Shown: positions 35,151 through 47,910, counted from the stretch's first letter. The stretch: 64,000 nt of DNA from Andrena cerasifolii (GCF_050908995.1 NC_135123.1:15624001-15688000), one strand, 5' to 3'. A program made the numbers and translations. The notes: a model not told the origin generated them from the letters alone.

Positions 35151-36100
35151 TTAGGAAAAAGGAAAAGAGGAATTCGCACTGTACACAATATATGATACGA
35201 TCGATGATGAACCGAAATTTGTTAAATATCTTTGTACATATTTATATGAAGATCATCAAAAGAAAAGTTCCAGTGGCTACGTTTGTGTATTGTATGAAGT
35301 CCTGAGAGAACAAAAGTTGATTTACTTGTAACTCGTGATTCGGACCTGATATTTTTAAATTGCAGCGCAAAAATTTATCGTCCGTATTTTCATAGAGAAT
35401 TATCTGCTACAGAGGTGGTTATATAATTTAAAGAAAGTTCTATTTGTCACGCGTTTAATGTTATAATAGAAATGCAGTATATTTTAGTAACAACGGTTGT
35501 AACTTCTAATTTAATTCGGGATTGACTTGAATTTCTAAAAATTGTCGTGTCTCTATGAAAACATTGACTACAATCTTTATAATGTATTATTAAATTATTC
35601 GCGATAATGAAAAATTCGATTCTATTTGAAAGTTGTATTTCTTCATATCCTGGAACTGCCATATCAAAGAATTGAGCTTGATTATAAAAATGATTGAATG
35701 AAATATTGATCAGAAAGAATGGGATCTACCTGTATATTATCATAAATAAAACGAAACGAGGATCAAAGTAGTTGATTTAACAAGTAAATAAAGAATGAAA
35801 TGATATATCATTAAATTAGAGGTTTAAAAATATAATAGAATTCAGTATATGTACAGTATTTGAAAAACATGTTTATAATTTGTATGGAAAATAAATAATT
35901 GATATAAAAACGAAATTGTACTTTTTTAACTGCCCATTTTTCTGAATACATTGTACCTGTTATATATTTAAATTGTAATAAGTTTCGCTGCATTTGAATT
36001 GCTTTCAAATATAAGCCTCAGATTTGTTTCAATAGTATTATAGAAGTTCATACATACAGTAAATATATAAATAGTATAAACTTATAATATGTAGTATATG
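35151..36100. other. AT-rich intergenic DNA after sd
   Basis: Very AT-rich, with many short stop-riddled frames. It may include the tail of the sd 3' UTR. No gene seen. Confidence 0.4.
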
Positions 36101-36880
36101 TACAGTGTGTTTGGCAACAGGCATTTTTAAAAAATTTTAAGGGATGACTCTATATGCCAAAATAAGACGGAAATGAAGAACGATGAAATTGCGTTTAACA
36201 CTCGGCTTCCGAGTTATTAATTGTTGAAAATACGCGTAAAATGCATCTGACGCGAGGGATTTAGACTACCGTTGGCGCGCAGTAGTATCGAGTTAGCTAG
36301 TTCAGCTATGGCGAAGTCAGTAGTCTAACAATAAAGGTCGATTTATATTATCCATTCAGACACGGAACGTCACGGAACGTTTAGGTTCACACAAATATTG
36401 TTGTGGGTTATTGGATACGAATGTTTATATGCAGCGTCGCGATCAGTTACAACACGTTACGCTTCGGGCATACGACGATCGACATTCTCGAAAAGAATGT
36501 TTTGACTGAAACGGTACTTACGTGACTGAAGTTGTCGGAACGTGTTTAAACGGAGACTCGTATGATATGTATTTAGTTCAGGCAGAATCTGAAACGATGA
36601 CCCCTATACAAGAGATATATTATTCTGACGCTCGTTGCCTGTCGTTGCCGAATGTGAACTGATGGTATAAACACTACATCGTTGTTGTCTGAACCGAAAC
36701 GTTCCGTGACGTTCCGTGACTGAACGGATAATATAAATCGACCTTAAGTCCCTCATTTTCAACAATGAATAACTCGGAAGCGGAGCCTTAAACATAATTT
36801 CATCGTTCTTGATTTCCGTCTTATTTTGGCATATAGAATCACCCCATAAAGTTTCTGATACCCGTTGCCAAAGACCCTCT
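36101..36880. mobile_element. Fold-back element, family G outer, carrying a nested MITE
   Basis: Inverted arms of about 140 bases. The left arm starts near TTTGGCAACAGGC and runs through TATATGCCAAAATAAGACGG and CGAGTTATTAATTGTTGAAA. The right arm is the complement, ending CCCGTTGCCAAAGACCCTC. The left arm holds a 22-base block after TTGAAAAT that the right arm lacks. The middle is occupied by the element at 36335-36744. Confidence 0.75.
36335..36744. mobile_element. Nested MITE with TAA target-site duplication
   Basis: The TIRs begin AGGTCGATTTATATTATCC and end with the exact complement GGATAATATAAATCGACCT. Similarity continues inward through ACGGAACGTCACGGAACGTTT and its complement. TAA flanks both sides (36332-36334 and 36745-36747). 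A three-base TAA/TTA duplication is typical of PIF/Harbinger elements, so this is probably a non-autonomous member. There is no open frame of note. Confidence 0.75.
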
Positions 36881-39480
36881 ATATGTTACTATGTATTCAG
36901 TGGCTATCACTATAGCCAAAAGAAACTGTTCGTGTGAATTCTAACAGAAATATGTACTACAATTTGAAGGGATCTAATTAAGTCTACTAAGTTCCGATTC
37001 CTTGGTGAAATATTCCTATTTAGTTACAGACGTACTGTATTTATTAAACAAATTCGTAACTAAGTAGTTCATACTTCTCATAGTGTGGATCAAAATCGAT
37101 TCGCATTTACAATTTTTTCGTAGGAATTTCATCAAATTTAGTTTCAATTCTAACCGCTAGTGGGATTGCGTTCGAATTCCACTCTGAATTGATAACCATC
37201 GATAACGTTGCTTGCGACACGGAAATGGTAAGTGGACTCGCGATCTCCCTCGAAGCGAGTAACAAAATTACATTGGATGATAAGTCTATCCTATACTTTG
37301 TCGATGGTATAGAAGAAACAGAATAGGATTGCGGGGCCCTATGACCATACCTCGTCGATGATGGATGACTGTGGTTGTAATCTTATTCCATTTGAAGTCG
37401 ATAATATTGGATGTTACTCAAAGATGGTAGAGAGGCTCGCGAACTGCAGAATCGCGTGATACAATGGTACATTAACTGTAGGTTCTTCAGATTTCTTGCG
37501 GTCATACTTATTGTCAGAAACTGTTGCAAATAGTCTAGTTCGCAGGAATTACCGTTGATGTCTACAGCGTTACTTGGTCCATGAATAACTCTTTGGTGCC
37601 TAAGTTGACCAAGTAGAAGGAAACAGGACGTGAAGGGAAAAAATGTCTAAGCGAAATATTAAATTCAAGCACTAAAACCAATTGCGGTAACTTGAGGAAT
37701 GTATATTGTAGAGTGTGGGTAGCCTAAGCTCGTCTTTTAATTTGCACCCTCTAAACTGTGCTGTGTTGCTCTGTTGTTTCCTCCTCCAGGGTCTTCCGCT
37801 CATTTCCAGCAGTGCAGAGCGACTCAGCGTACCGACTTCTCTAAGGACTTATTCTATAGTAACCCGATTCGCCTAATCGCACGACAAAAATGATGTCCTT
37901 CGATTCTTCTACACCGGAGCGTTCCAAAACTCTGCGCCAACTGTTCTTCAGTCACAAACGACGCTAAAAACCCCCACGTTACCCCTCACAGCAACGTCTA
38001 CGAAATTCTTAATCCCGTTCCCGCAGGCTGGATCCAACTCAGCGTCCTGGTACCATAATGGCGGTTAATAGCAGCTACTTCGGGCAAAGTGGCACAGAGC
38101 TGAAGAACAAAGTGCGTCCAGCGCTTGCAAAGTTTCAGACAAATCACTTTCGGCAGTTTATATCCCGTCCGACTGGGTCTCAGAAATCCGAGCTAATCCA
38201 GGCAACGAGCTCATCAAGCAATAGCTGTGCGAGCTTCTTTCCTTCTACTTTTTTCACCCCCTTCTTCGAGCTAGCCAGTTTTTTTTTCTCCGCGGCCGAC
38301 CAAAAGGGAGTTCCTTTTCTCACCTAAACGCACCCCCCTGGTTTCCCCGGGCAACAGCCTTTTACGCTTTCGTTCATATTAAGCTCGACCGATGTTTAAA
38401 CCATGAGTTCGCTCGCAGATTTCCACGTCATTCGCCGCTCCATCGGTAGACCCTCGGAACAGCACCGTCGGGGATTCCGTCCCGAGTTGACCACCTTTCT
38501 CATTTCTCAACGTCGAGTGCATTCCTTCACACGCCATGGAGCACCGTCCGGATCCCACACGTTGTCCGCACGCCACTCTCATCTTGCGTTTTCGCGATTC
38601 TCATCTTCGTGATCTAATTTTTCTTTTTTTTTTTCACCGTCTCGAGAATTATTCAGCGCGAAGAGGATGGCGTTGGGGTGGGTCGGGAGGGAGGCGGGCG
38701 GATGGATGGACGGGGTGATGAAATTGCGATTTCTATGGCGTATCAGGGAGGATGGTTCCAATGAATTCGATCGATAGAAGTGATTTCAGCAAATTGATAA
38801 AGAAGGGAGTCGCTGAATGTAGAAGAGCGACGACCCCTCTGAACGTTCTGGACGAGCGGGGATTTCGCGATGATCTTTTATTCGGTAGAACAATCCGATT
38901 TTACAGCGAATGCTTTACTTCGCTGCAGTTCGTTGGATGAATTAGGGCGTCATTATTATTAGATCGCAGCGTGGGGCTTTTAATTGATTCTTCTAGGCAG
39001 GAGTATATTTTTAACTTCTGGGGATCAGGGGAGGAACCTCAGGAATCATCCATTAAGACCATAAAAGAAATTCCTGAAAAGATTTGAAAAAATCGCATGG
39101 CACGGTAGAATACCCCCTTAATACATTAACAACTGCCGAAGAGTCTACCTGGATTCTTTTCCCGTTGAATTTCCTTTGGAGTAAATACAGATGGATATAG
39201 GGAAACTAATGCGAGCGATGAGTGTGGCTCGTTAAGTAAGATATTACTAAGTATTTGAAATTTTAGATACATACAATTTATCACACTTTTGACAATTTAC
39301 AACTTACAACAATTACGACAATTTTATTCACTAAATGAATGTATCCAAATACCAATCGCGAGTCCTTAGCACCCTCAACTCTGTTTCAAATCACCCGACA
39401 CCGCTACGAACATCAAATTAATATTTAATATTTCCTCGGAAAGTGAGGTTCGGATGAAAAAAAATGGTATTCCATGCCTT
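36881..39480. other. Intergenic DNA
   Basis: AT-rich to about 37980, then a CpG-richer island at 38030-38720 with a G-rich patch (38668-38720). No exon recognised on either strand. Confidence 0.4.
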
Positions 39481-40178
39481 TAAGGGGACTAGGCAGTCGA
39501 AAAATCGATTTTTTTATTGCATTTTCCGAAAGTACTATTTTTTCTGTATACAATGCCGCTTGGTTTATAGTAAAATTTGCAAAATTGCAGATTTGGCAGC
39601 TAAAAACTTTAAATGCGTTTTTCTCGAATATTTTTTTCTCTTCATTTTTTCCTGATTGCGAGCTTTTTGAGGTTCAAATCGACTTGGAAAAAATTACAGG
39701 ATGCGTAGAACATGTGTCATTTCGGCGCAAACCTCTGATATGGTCTGTAAAAATTCGAGATTTTCATAAAAAAATTAAGAAGTCACCGGATTTTGGTAGC
39801 GCACCATCATTGTTTCTGTGCTACCAAAATCCGGTGACTTCTTAATTTTTTTATGAAAATCTCGAATTTTTACAGACCATATCAGAGGTTTGCGCCGAAA
39901 TGACACATGTTCTACGCATCCTGTAATTTTTTCCAAGTCGATTTGAACCTCGATTCGCTCGCAATCAGGAAAAAACGAAGAGAACAAAATATTCGAGAAA
40001 AACGCATTTAAAGTTTCTGGGCAAAGGCGACGCTATAGGTTGCCGCTTGACGTTTTTATCTGCCAAATCTACAATTTTGCGAATTTTACTATAAACCAAG
40101 CGGCATTTTATTGAGAAAAGATAGTACTTTCGGAAAATGCAATAAAAAAATCGATTTTTCGACTGCCTAGTCCCCTTA
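39481..40178. mobile_element. Fold-back element, family B (698 bp, long near-perfect hairpin)
   Basis: The ends are TAAGGGGACTAGGCAGTCG and its exact complement CGACTGCCTAGTCCCCTTA. Near the centre AAGTCACCGGATTTTGGTAGC is mirrored exactly at 39822-39842, leaving a loop of about 19 bases. Arm similarity is very high throughout, except for a block of about 38 bases (GGGCAAAGGCGACGC and on) present only in the right arm. There is no coding sequence: the open frames in it are mirror images of each other. A transcript across it would fold into a hairpin of more than 300 base pairs. Confidence 0.85.
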
Positions 40179-42535
40179 AACGTGGAATAAAATTGCATGT
40201 GCCATTCAGCCGCGCCCTGTGTAATCCTGTAATTTAGTCAGCAATTAGACGGTAAGAGGCTCCGCGTCTCGAATTCGAATCGGCAGGAACGACGAGCGGT
40301 GGAACGTTGACGCGAGCCCCTCTTCGGCTCCCGAAAATGCGGCAACATCTACCGCGCGGTTTATGTACTGGATCCCGCGATAAATTCCGCCGCCGCGATT
40401 AGCAGCACCGCGACATTACCGGGAGTAACTGGGAAAACTTTCTAACGAGGCGCATAAAACTATCTAAGAACTTATGTCGAGATTTACCGCCTACTATATC
40501 ACCAAACGTCCCGGACACTCCGTTTCCTTCGGCCCGCCCGTTAGCCTTTCGTTTCGGGGCTAAGACTTTCTACCACCAAGCGCCACGTCAATCAGGCCCC
40601 TCCTAATTAAGAACATCTATAACAGCCAGCGGGTGGAGTCGTCTCATGCGATTCAAATTAATTATACGACGACTGCCGCAACAGAAACGTCGCTGCAAAA
40701 CAGCAGGCGATAGGTGTGGCACGTAGGTAAGCAGATAGTAACGCACGTGTCGTAAGCATATCAGTATGCGACGATGGAAGTGCGTGGATGCGTTGAGTAC
40801 CTCCTTGAATAAAGCACGAGCCTCGTTAAGGAATCGCACGGATATTTCAAGCTCCTCGCCCTAATATTGTCGCACGCAGAAAATGTTCGGAATCGATTTG
40901 TGAAAGGAGCCGACGCGCGATTCCACGTGAAAAACAGGCGCGATTGTATTTTCCCAGTGCACTGTTGCGTTTACAAAGGAATCTCTGGTCCATAGGAAAA
41001 TAGAACTTGTTACGTTATTGAATTTTTTCCGCCAACACTTTTTTTTTCTCGCACCCGCGTAGAAACAGCGGCTACAACTCGTTCCAATTCCGCGACTCAC
41101 CCTGCAGGTGATAATAGTACGTACAATGAATAAAATGAGCAAGTGTTAGAGATTTCCTCTGGTTTTCCAATAAACGCTTTATTGTACAAACGCCTCTGCA
41201 ATTCTCCCCCCCGGTCTTATTGCCGCTCGCTGCAAATCTACGCTCGAGCTTTTCCTTTCGCACGTGCTCCTCGCGCAGCCTTTGTCCTCTCACACCCCCC
41301 GCCCCTTTGTCGGCCCCTCTTTTCACACTCTTGACATCCGTCACTCAAACTCACCACTCACCAAATCCATGCGACCTTTATCGAACTCTCGATCCTGCAT
41401 CGAGGGAGCTGATGTGTTTGTCAGGAATAGACAGTTGGTAATCGAATCAGAAACATTTGAATTTCAGCCCAGAAGTACTCGGGGATCTACACCCTTCGGA
41501 GTTTGAATTCTGTCACCTGAATATTAATATTTGCAGTTGTCCTTTGACGATTTTCATTCGCTGTTAAGTTTGCAAATAAGATTTTCATGCGCCCTATAAT
41601 TCTGCCCCACAAACTCTGTTACAGCGGATATGAATAATTTTTTTTTTTTTTTATAGAAGCATAGTGTAGTTTGTCACTTATTTAGATTTATTTAGAGGTG
41701 TGCGATAAATGGAATGCGATTTTGAATATTGTTTACCGCGGTTATTTGTCCAAAGCTTTCTTTGCCCGGCGTGGAGGCGCAGGGGCAGATTGAACTGAAT
41801 GGATCACTTAACTTTGCTTCTTCCATTATTCATTGCGTCGTCTGTGAGAGCTCACAATATACTAAACGCTCGTGGTTGCTTTTATCTCGGCTGAGAATCT
41901 CTTTCGAGTAACATGGAGACAAACAAAAAGCTACTCGACAACCATTACTTTCATGAGGTCCGTTCTGTGGATTTTATTTAAGGAATATAAAATAAGAGCA
42001 GATGTAAAACCGTTACATTATATTGCATTCTGATTCTCCTTTATTTTCATTTTACATTTTCAAAATTCAGATATCAGCACGAAGCAATGTGATATTAAAA
42101 ACTATTACAGCATGAATATTGCATAGACAGCTTTCAGTTCCAATGAAGTCGAAAGAAATATCCGTCCCAAAAGTTTCAACCCCATTTGCAAAAGTTTCAA
42201 TCAACATTTATAGCTTGTACTTAAATAGGTAATAAAAAATTTGTTCGAACCTTTAATTGCAACAATAGGAAACGATAAGTTTCTATGCATGAAGTTAGAA
42301 ATAAATTTGCAAATGAAATGGTAATAGTTTAAACAAGTTGAAATTTTTTATCGAAACCGTAATAGAATTTTATATGCACTACGATACAAATAATTTAAAA
42401 TATTAACAAGATCGCTTTGCGTTCAATTATAATAGCCGTTTTGCTTCATCGAACATAAATTTGCTTAATCATTAAGTACCCAATCATTCGTGAATATTAA
42501 AACTACTGCTCCATTAATCTCTACAAAAAATAGAT
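40179..42535. other. Intergenic DNA with CpG-rich island
   Basis: 40220-40640 is dense in CpG (CGCCGCCGCGATTAGCAGC) and 41170-41420 is C-rich. 41640-42535 is AT-rich. Nothing coding recognised. Confidence 0.4.
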
Positions 42536-43405
42536 TAGGGGAGAGCGGGGACAAACGTAACGTCGCCATGAAATTAACACGCCTTCTCCCGCCTTCCACA
42601 AAAGTTTCCAAAACGTTTGCTTTACACAGTTACGCGTGTTTAGTGTTTCTTTTGTGGGCAAGCTGATTTCGTTATATCGATCATTCAGGTAAGTGTCTCC
42701 TCTGTTGGTTTTTTGATAATATTCATAGTGAAACTATAGACTTTGATCCAATTATTTGTTAGAGCGTTCTTAGATAATGTCTTTATAAGTTCCTGTATTT
42801 GATTTCAATAAGTCTTGTATAGTTTGTGCGTTATAACAGTTCTATGTTGAAAAACATAGTTGGGGACAAAAGTAACACGTGATGAAAGTAACATGTTGCT
42901 ATAAGTATAAAGGTGCCTCCCTATATCCCAAAAGAGTTGACTCCAATATTAACAATAGTTTTTAAAAAAAAATCACAAATATTAGTTACTTTTGGGGCCC
43001 TTACACGAGATTCCATATTAAATCAAATACACAGTATCAAAGAAATGTTTGAAGCTGGTTATGCTTTTTTATCGTTAAGTACCTACTTAAAATATATTTA
43101 TTTAAAAGTTTGTTTCTATCGTTTCTGATAATAAAAAATCCTCTTTTGCTTTGGAAGAAGTGCTTTTACTTAATTCTCCTCAAAATAATTAGTATTACTT
43201 TCGTCCCCTAAAGTAACAACGACAGTCACTGGGGAAAATTGCCATAACTCTTTGACTACTTATCATGGAAGGCTGAATTTGTGGTGAAATGATAGACCAA
43301 GAAAGACACTATCTTAAGGCGTAATTTTCGTTTTTATATCTGTAAGAGGTAATCGGCAGCTAGGCCAAGTGTAAAAAGTGTTACGTTTGTCCCCGCTCTC
43401 CCCTA
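42536..43405. mobile_element. Family E transposon, copy 2 (870 bp, perfect 26-bp TIRs)
   Basis: The first 26 bases (beginning TAGGGGAGAGCGGGGAC) are exactly reverse-complemented at 43380-43405. Inside are repeated GGGGACAAAAGTAACA-type motifs (about 42862 and 43199), which resemble the TIR interior. A frame of 71 codons (42913-43128, starting PPYIPKELTPILTIV) is open but I do not recognise it; it may be a transposase remnant. No clear target-site duplication is visible. Confidence 0.8.
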
Positions 43406-45392
43406 CTACAAATTTACAGTAGCCGTGATTCAATAAAAGCCTCCAGTATAAAGCAAGGGACAATAAGTCGAAAATAAGTGGCCATACGTATCAAGACCTC
43501 CAAGTCCCTTCAATAAAACATTCTGTCACGTCTCGCTGTATCCTTAGCTGGCGCGCCGGGTATTTCGTACGCGAAGCTGCGAGGATGCCTGGATCACGCG
43601 GAGGGGAAGTAACCGAAATCCAGGTGTCCTTTTGTCGACGCGGAGATTTTCGACGCCTAAATCTTCGAGTATACCGCGCGGGGTGTTGCAAAGCTTGAGG
43701 GCGCTCTTACTTCATCGATAACAGGCTTTCTGATAAAATATCTCAGCTCGTTCGACTTCTCGTAAAATGTTATCCATCTCGTAAAAACGTCCTACCAAGC
43801 TCGTTTCATCCTTCCCCTTTGCCACATACTTACACGTACCAACAGACGTGGCGCGGATACGAGTGGATTTGTTCAAGAAAGGGTGAAAGTACACCCGACG
43901 ACGGGAGTTTACCCTGAAACATTTTTTGTATCGCTAACAATGCCATTGTTATTTGCAGGCACTGATCGAGGACAGGATCATTATTCGTATTCCTGATACT
44001 CCCTTTGCAAACCGACGATTCTTTGCGATTCTGAAATTTATAGTGACGCATGTTCGAAATAGAACTACGAAGAATGTTCAAGTAAGAACGAGAACACTTG
44101 TTATACATATTTCGAGAATATTTCTGCGGCAATGATTTGTGTCTTTAGTAAAATACGTTTCCGACATTTTTTTTAATCTGAAATACGCTTCCCACAATTA
44201 GTTTAAAATTCCCCTAGTCATAAACTAACCCAGACCTGTTAAATATCGAAACTCTTTCCTGGAAATTCAAGAAGAAATGCTGGGATATTTTTTAAACTTC
44301 GATTTTTATATGCCAGTAATATTAAATTACGAAAAAAATAATAATTACGTGCTGAGCTTTTGTCGATTAACTTCTTTAATGCCTGAATAAGTATCTACAA
44401 ATAAAGCAGCTTTATTCTCTAAATCCACTAGGAAGTAAATTTTTAGAAACACTTTTTTAGAAGCGAAAAGGTTTAAATGGAATTACTTACCTATTTGGTT
44501 TTATTCATTGAGAAATAAGTGGGACCCTTTGCATCCGTTTTGTATCGCTTTTACTAAGAGTGGTCATGTTATGTACTTACATACGAGGCTTCCACTTAAC
44601 ATTGTCATGTTCCAGAAAAATTGATCACTTCTGCTACTAACCGAACGAGATCCAAGGATGTTGTTTGTCCACCCGCAACGGCAGACAGGTTTCACTCAGT
44701 TTCACGGTACATATGCAATCGAAAGTTTTCGGGATAGAGGACAAGGTCCAGCCGCGGTGGGTTCAAGAAAGTTTCCCGATTTGGTAACGTTGGTCACGAC
44801 CTCAGAACTGGCTATGACCCCGATACGACTATGTCCAATCTAGCTTCGTTCCCCTATCCAAACGTTCCGGGTGAATGCCCCCTTGTGTTTCATCCAATTG
44901 CCGAATCGTAAATCGCGAATCGAGCATCTTGCTGTACCAACACTCATTGCACAGCCGGCGGAAATTAGACTGTTCTCCAGCTGATGCCGTATTTCACATC
45001 CTGTTCTGCGCAGAAACGCTAACAGCAACGCTGCGAGGAGCTTTCCCTTTGTATCTGTGAATGCACGATCGGTGAATGATGACCTTTTGAAGGGATTGCT
45101 AGATCGACTGGGCGATACGCTGCTATGGAAATTTAAGTTCCATTAGTAGGGTTTATAAGGCTTACGAATAAGTATGGAATTTTTACGTAGGTATGCCAAG
45201 CTGTGTAAGTTTGACAGGTCATTGTTGGTTTATGCTTTGGAATATTTGTGATTCCACCCTTGCATCATAGCTTCATTTTCAGTTTCAAGAAAGTTGGTCA
45301 TTTACTTAATTGCGATATAAGTTTTATGTTCTATGTTTAAAATGTCGGATGTAAGATTGTTAGATTGTTTATACCTACTCCAAGTCTGCGAC
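43406..45392. other. Intergenic DNA
   Basis: A small CpG-rich patch at 43540-43690; otherwise AT-rich. Open frames near 43953 and 44658 show no family motif. Confidence 0.4.
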
Positions 45393-45690
45393 TGTAACTA
45401 TAACCCCCACATAAACATGACTCATGTATGAAAGAAGCTAATTCCCTTTAATTCACGAAAAAAGTTCTCACGCAAAGATTGTGAAATCATCTTTGCTAAT
45501 TCCAATCTTTGCTAATTCCAATTGTACCTTTAATTCACGAAAAATATTAAAAACATTCTCACGCAAAGATTGTGAAATCAACTTTGCTAATTCCAATTGT
45601 ATTCTCGTACTCCGTTCGAACACTGATTCCTCTGTCACTTTTTATACTTGACATTCCTTTATTGGCCACAAATCAATTTCTGTGCTCAGA

Positions 45691-45971
45691 TTTTCAGCTT
45701 CGGTTTTAAGGAATTAGCGGGCGAGGCCTGTATTTGACACAAAAACTTTTATAAGAGGGACATCGTCTGCTAAAAATGTCGTATGAAAATCGTTTTACGA
45801 TGGAAAATAATAAAAACTTGGTAGAGACTAATTTAAACGAATCAAAGTCGGTAATAGATTAATAGCACATTCGGCAACCTGCACTAGTGATATGAAACAT
45901 TTTGTTTTAAGTCGACTTCATAGTTTTTTCTTATACAACGCCCGCTAATTCCTTAAAACCGAAGCTGAAAA
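45691..45971. mobile_element. 281-bp MITE with perfect 33-bp TIRs, inside the left direct repeat
   Basis: The first 33 bases, TTTTCAGCTTCGGTTTTAAG and on to TTAGCGGGCG, are exactly reverse-complemented at the right end (CGCCCGCTAATTCC ... GAAGCTGAAAA). The interior is non-coding. The copy in the right direct repeat (48324-48592) has an intact left TIR, but its right TIR is cut after AAAACC, losing the last 11 bases. Confidence 0.8.
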
Positions 45972-46639
45972 CACAATGAGAATAAAAGAGAAATCATTCG
46001 GCGTAGAAAATCATTTGCAAATCCAAGAGCAAATGTTACTAATTGCTCGATATCTCGAGTTCTATCGATCATAATTAATAATAAATTATACTGGGCGGTT
46101 AGTGTAAATGTTGTTAACATTATTTGTCATTGCAATAGCCACTCGAATGGATATTTCAGCAGAAAATCCATTTTTGCCAAAGAATTCGGTGGATTTCGCA
46201 ATTGTAATTAACCGTCGACCTTGTTTTGATCGGGGGACATCGTTTCTCAAAGGCTAGATAAGGAGCTCACAGATCTTCATGTACTCAGTCGTCGTCGGTC
46301 CTCCGGACTTGAAGGACCTCCGGGAACCCTGGAGCTGCCGAGCCACCTGGATCCACTGGACTTCCTGGGGACCTGGTTCTTCCTCCCCCTCCCCCCGGAG
46401 CTGCTGAACTTGCTGGGGACCTGGTCAGGATTTCAACCCTGGTTCTTCCGCCAGCCTCACGCCCCTCTGGCCTGGGTTCGTTTATTCGCTTGGTGCTGAT
46501 GAAATTTTGGGGTTCGGTAAGTCATTTAAAATTTTATTGTTTTGCGAATGTCAAATCTGATTTCTTCGGTCGTTTTCCATCATCTGTCCTATTTCCATGC
46601 ATACTTTCGAGAATTTTGCGCGAGTCGTTCTATTTTGTG

Positions 46640-46945
46640 TATTTCTTCGATGGGTTTAAATGATTTATTTCATTCTCGTGAATTTCTTCGATGGTTTTCT
46701 CTGATTCATTTCATCTCGTCGATGTCTTCGATGGTTTTCTCTGATTCATTTCATCTCGTCAATGTCTTCGATGGTTTTCCCTGATTCATTTCATGTCTTC
46801 GATGGTTTTTCCTGATTTATTTCATCTCGTCGATGTCTTCGATGGTTTTCTCTGATTCATTTCATCTCGTCGATGTCTTCGATGGTTTTCCCTGATTCAT
46901 TTCATCTCGACTATGTCTTCGATGGTTTTTTGTGACTTCTGTCAC
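46640..46945. repeat. ~40-bp tandem repeat array
   Basis: Seven or so units built on TCTTCGATGGTTTT, then CTCTGATTCATTTCATCTCGT. The spacing between CTTCG landmarks is exactly 40 for the first units (46686, 46726, 46766), with one shortened unit at about 46795. The frame across it is open on the + strand only because of the repeat. Confidence 0.85.
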
Positions 46946-47190
46946 TCTGTCATGCATCTCATCGATGGGTCTACATTCTCTGCTGTTTCCTTCAAGTACT
47001 TATCTCTGCGGTGGTTTTGTATGCTCGTGCGTGCTCTGCTGTTGATCGAAATTATCTCGATCGTCTCCAACTCAATAAGCTTTTCCTTAATTTCTTTCCA
47101 GGCCGACCACACCGTTACTAACATATAGTAGTTGATTGTTTCAGCTTTTCAGGTTCACCGTTACTCGGGGAATGGAGTTAATAACACAAA

Positions 47191-47285
47191 AGTGATAGTG
47201 AAAAGTGATAGTGAAAAGTGATAGTGAAAAGTGATAGTGAAAAGTGATAGTGAAAAGTGATCGTGCAAAGTGACAGTGAAAGAAG
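47191..47285. repeat. 13-bp tandem repeat (AGTGATAGTGAAA)
   Basis: Five or six almost perfect copies, followed by two degenerate ones (ATCGTGCAAAGTGACAGTGAAA). Similar AGTGA-rich repeats occur in leader regions of some insect LTR retrotransposons, which is one reason to consider that origin for the surrounding unit. Confidence 0.85.
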
Positions 47286-47389
47286 ACATCTAAGGTAGGC
47301 TAGGCTAATTTATTATAGTATGAAGTATTTAAGGTCCCATGTAAAATTGCCAAGCAGTCACTAAATCATTAACTTTGTTGTTCGTTTAT

Positions 47390-47910
47390 TGGCTCCTCAT
47401 CTGTGATGAGGAGGTTACCGCTGCTTCCGTTTGCGGAAGCAAGTGACTGAGCATGGAATCGGTATGGGTGGATCAGTTTCATCCCTTGGTGTTCTTGTCC
47501 AAAGGGAAAAGTTTCGGGCGTAGGGGGTGCACCTTTTGGTACACTGCCTGCGTAAGTCACCCGGTCCGATTACCCAATCTCCGTGTTGGACGGCTTGAGT
47601 CAGGTCAAGTGTTTGCTCCTGACGAGTTGCATCGGAGCAACAGGAATCGTCTGGGAGGCGCCGAGCGCTTTTCCCTTTCGACTCGGAGAGCAGGGTGGTA
47701 GGAACTGCGCCACCCTATACTCCTTTCATGCTCACCGGTAGTCTTTCCTTCTTTCCTGAATTTCTTTTAATCGCGTGATTGCTTGGCAGTTCCCTAGATT
47801 CTACATCTAAACCAAAGAGACCGATGGAACTTTGTTTCCATCCATCTCTTTGGTTTAGTTGGCTTAATGTACAGGGAGATCGATGGAACTTTGATTCCAT
47901 CTATCTCCCT
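47390..47910. other. Cluster of four short hairpins
   Basis: Stem-loops at 47391-47411 (CTCCTCATCTGTGATGAGGAG), 47423-47440 (GCTTCCG-TTTG-CGGAAGC), about 47807-47858 (CTAAACCAAAGAGA with complement TCTCTTTGGTTTAG) and 47873-47910 (AGGGAGATCGATGGAA with TTCCATCTATCTCCCT). The last two share the GATGGAACTTTG-TTCCAT core and look like a tandem pair. They lie in the interior of the direct-repeat-bounded unit. Confidence 0.6.

Noticed and set aside
39464..40198. Open frames with near-identical translations on both strands (FRKYYFF..., ENFKCVFLEYF)
   Set aside because: They are mirror-image translations of the arms of the fold-back element, not genes.
46542..47128. Open frames rich in FISSMSSMVF
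   Set aside because: Created by the 40-bp tandem array; no homology.
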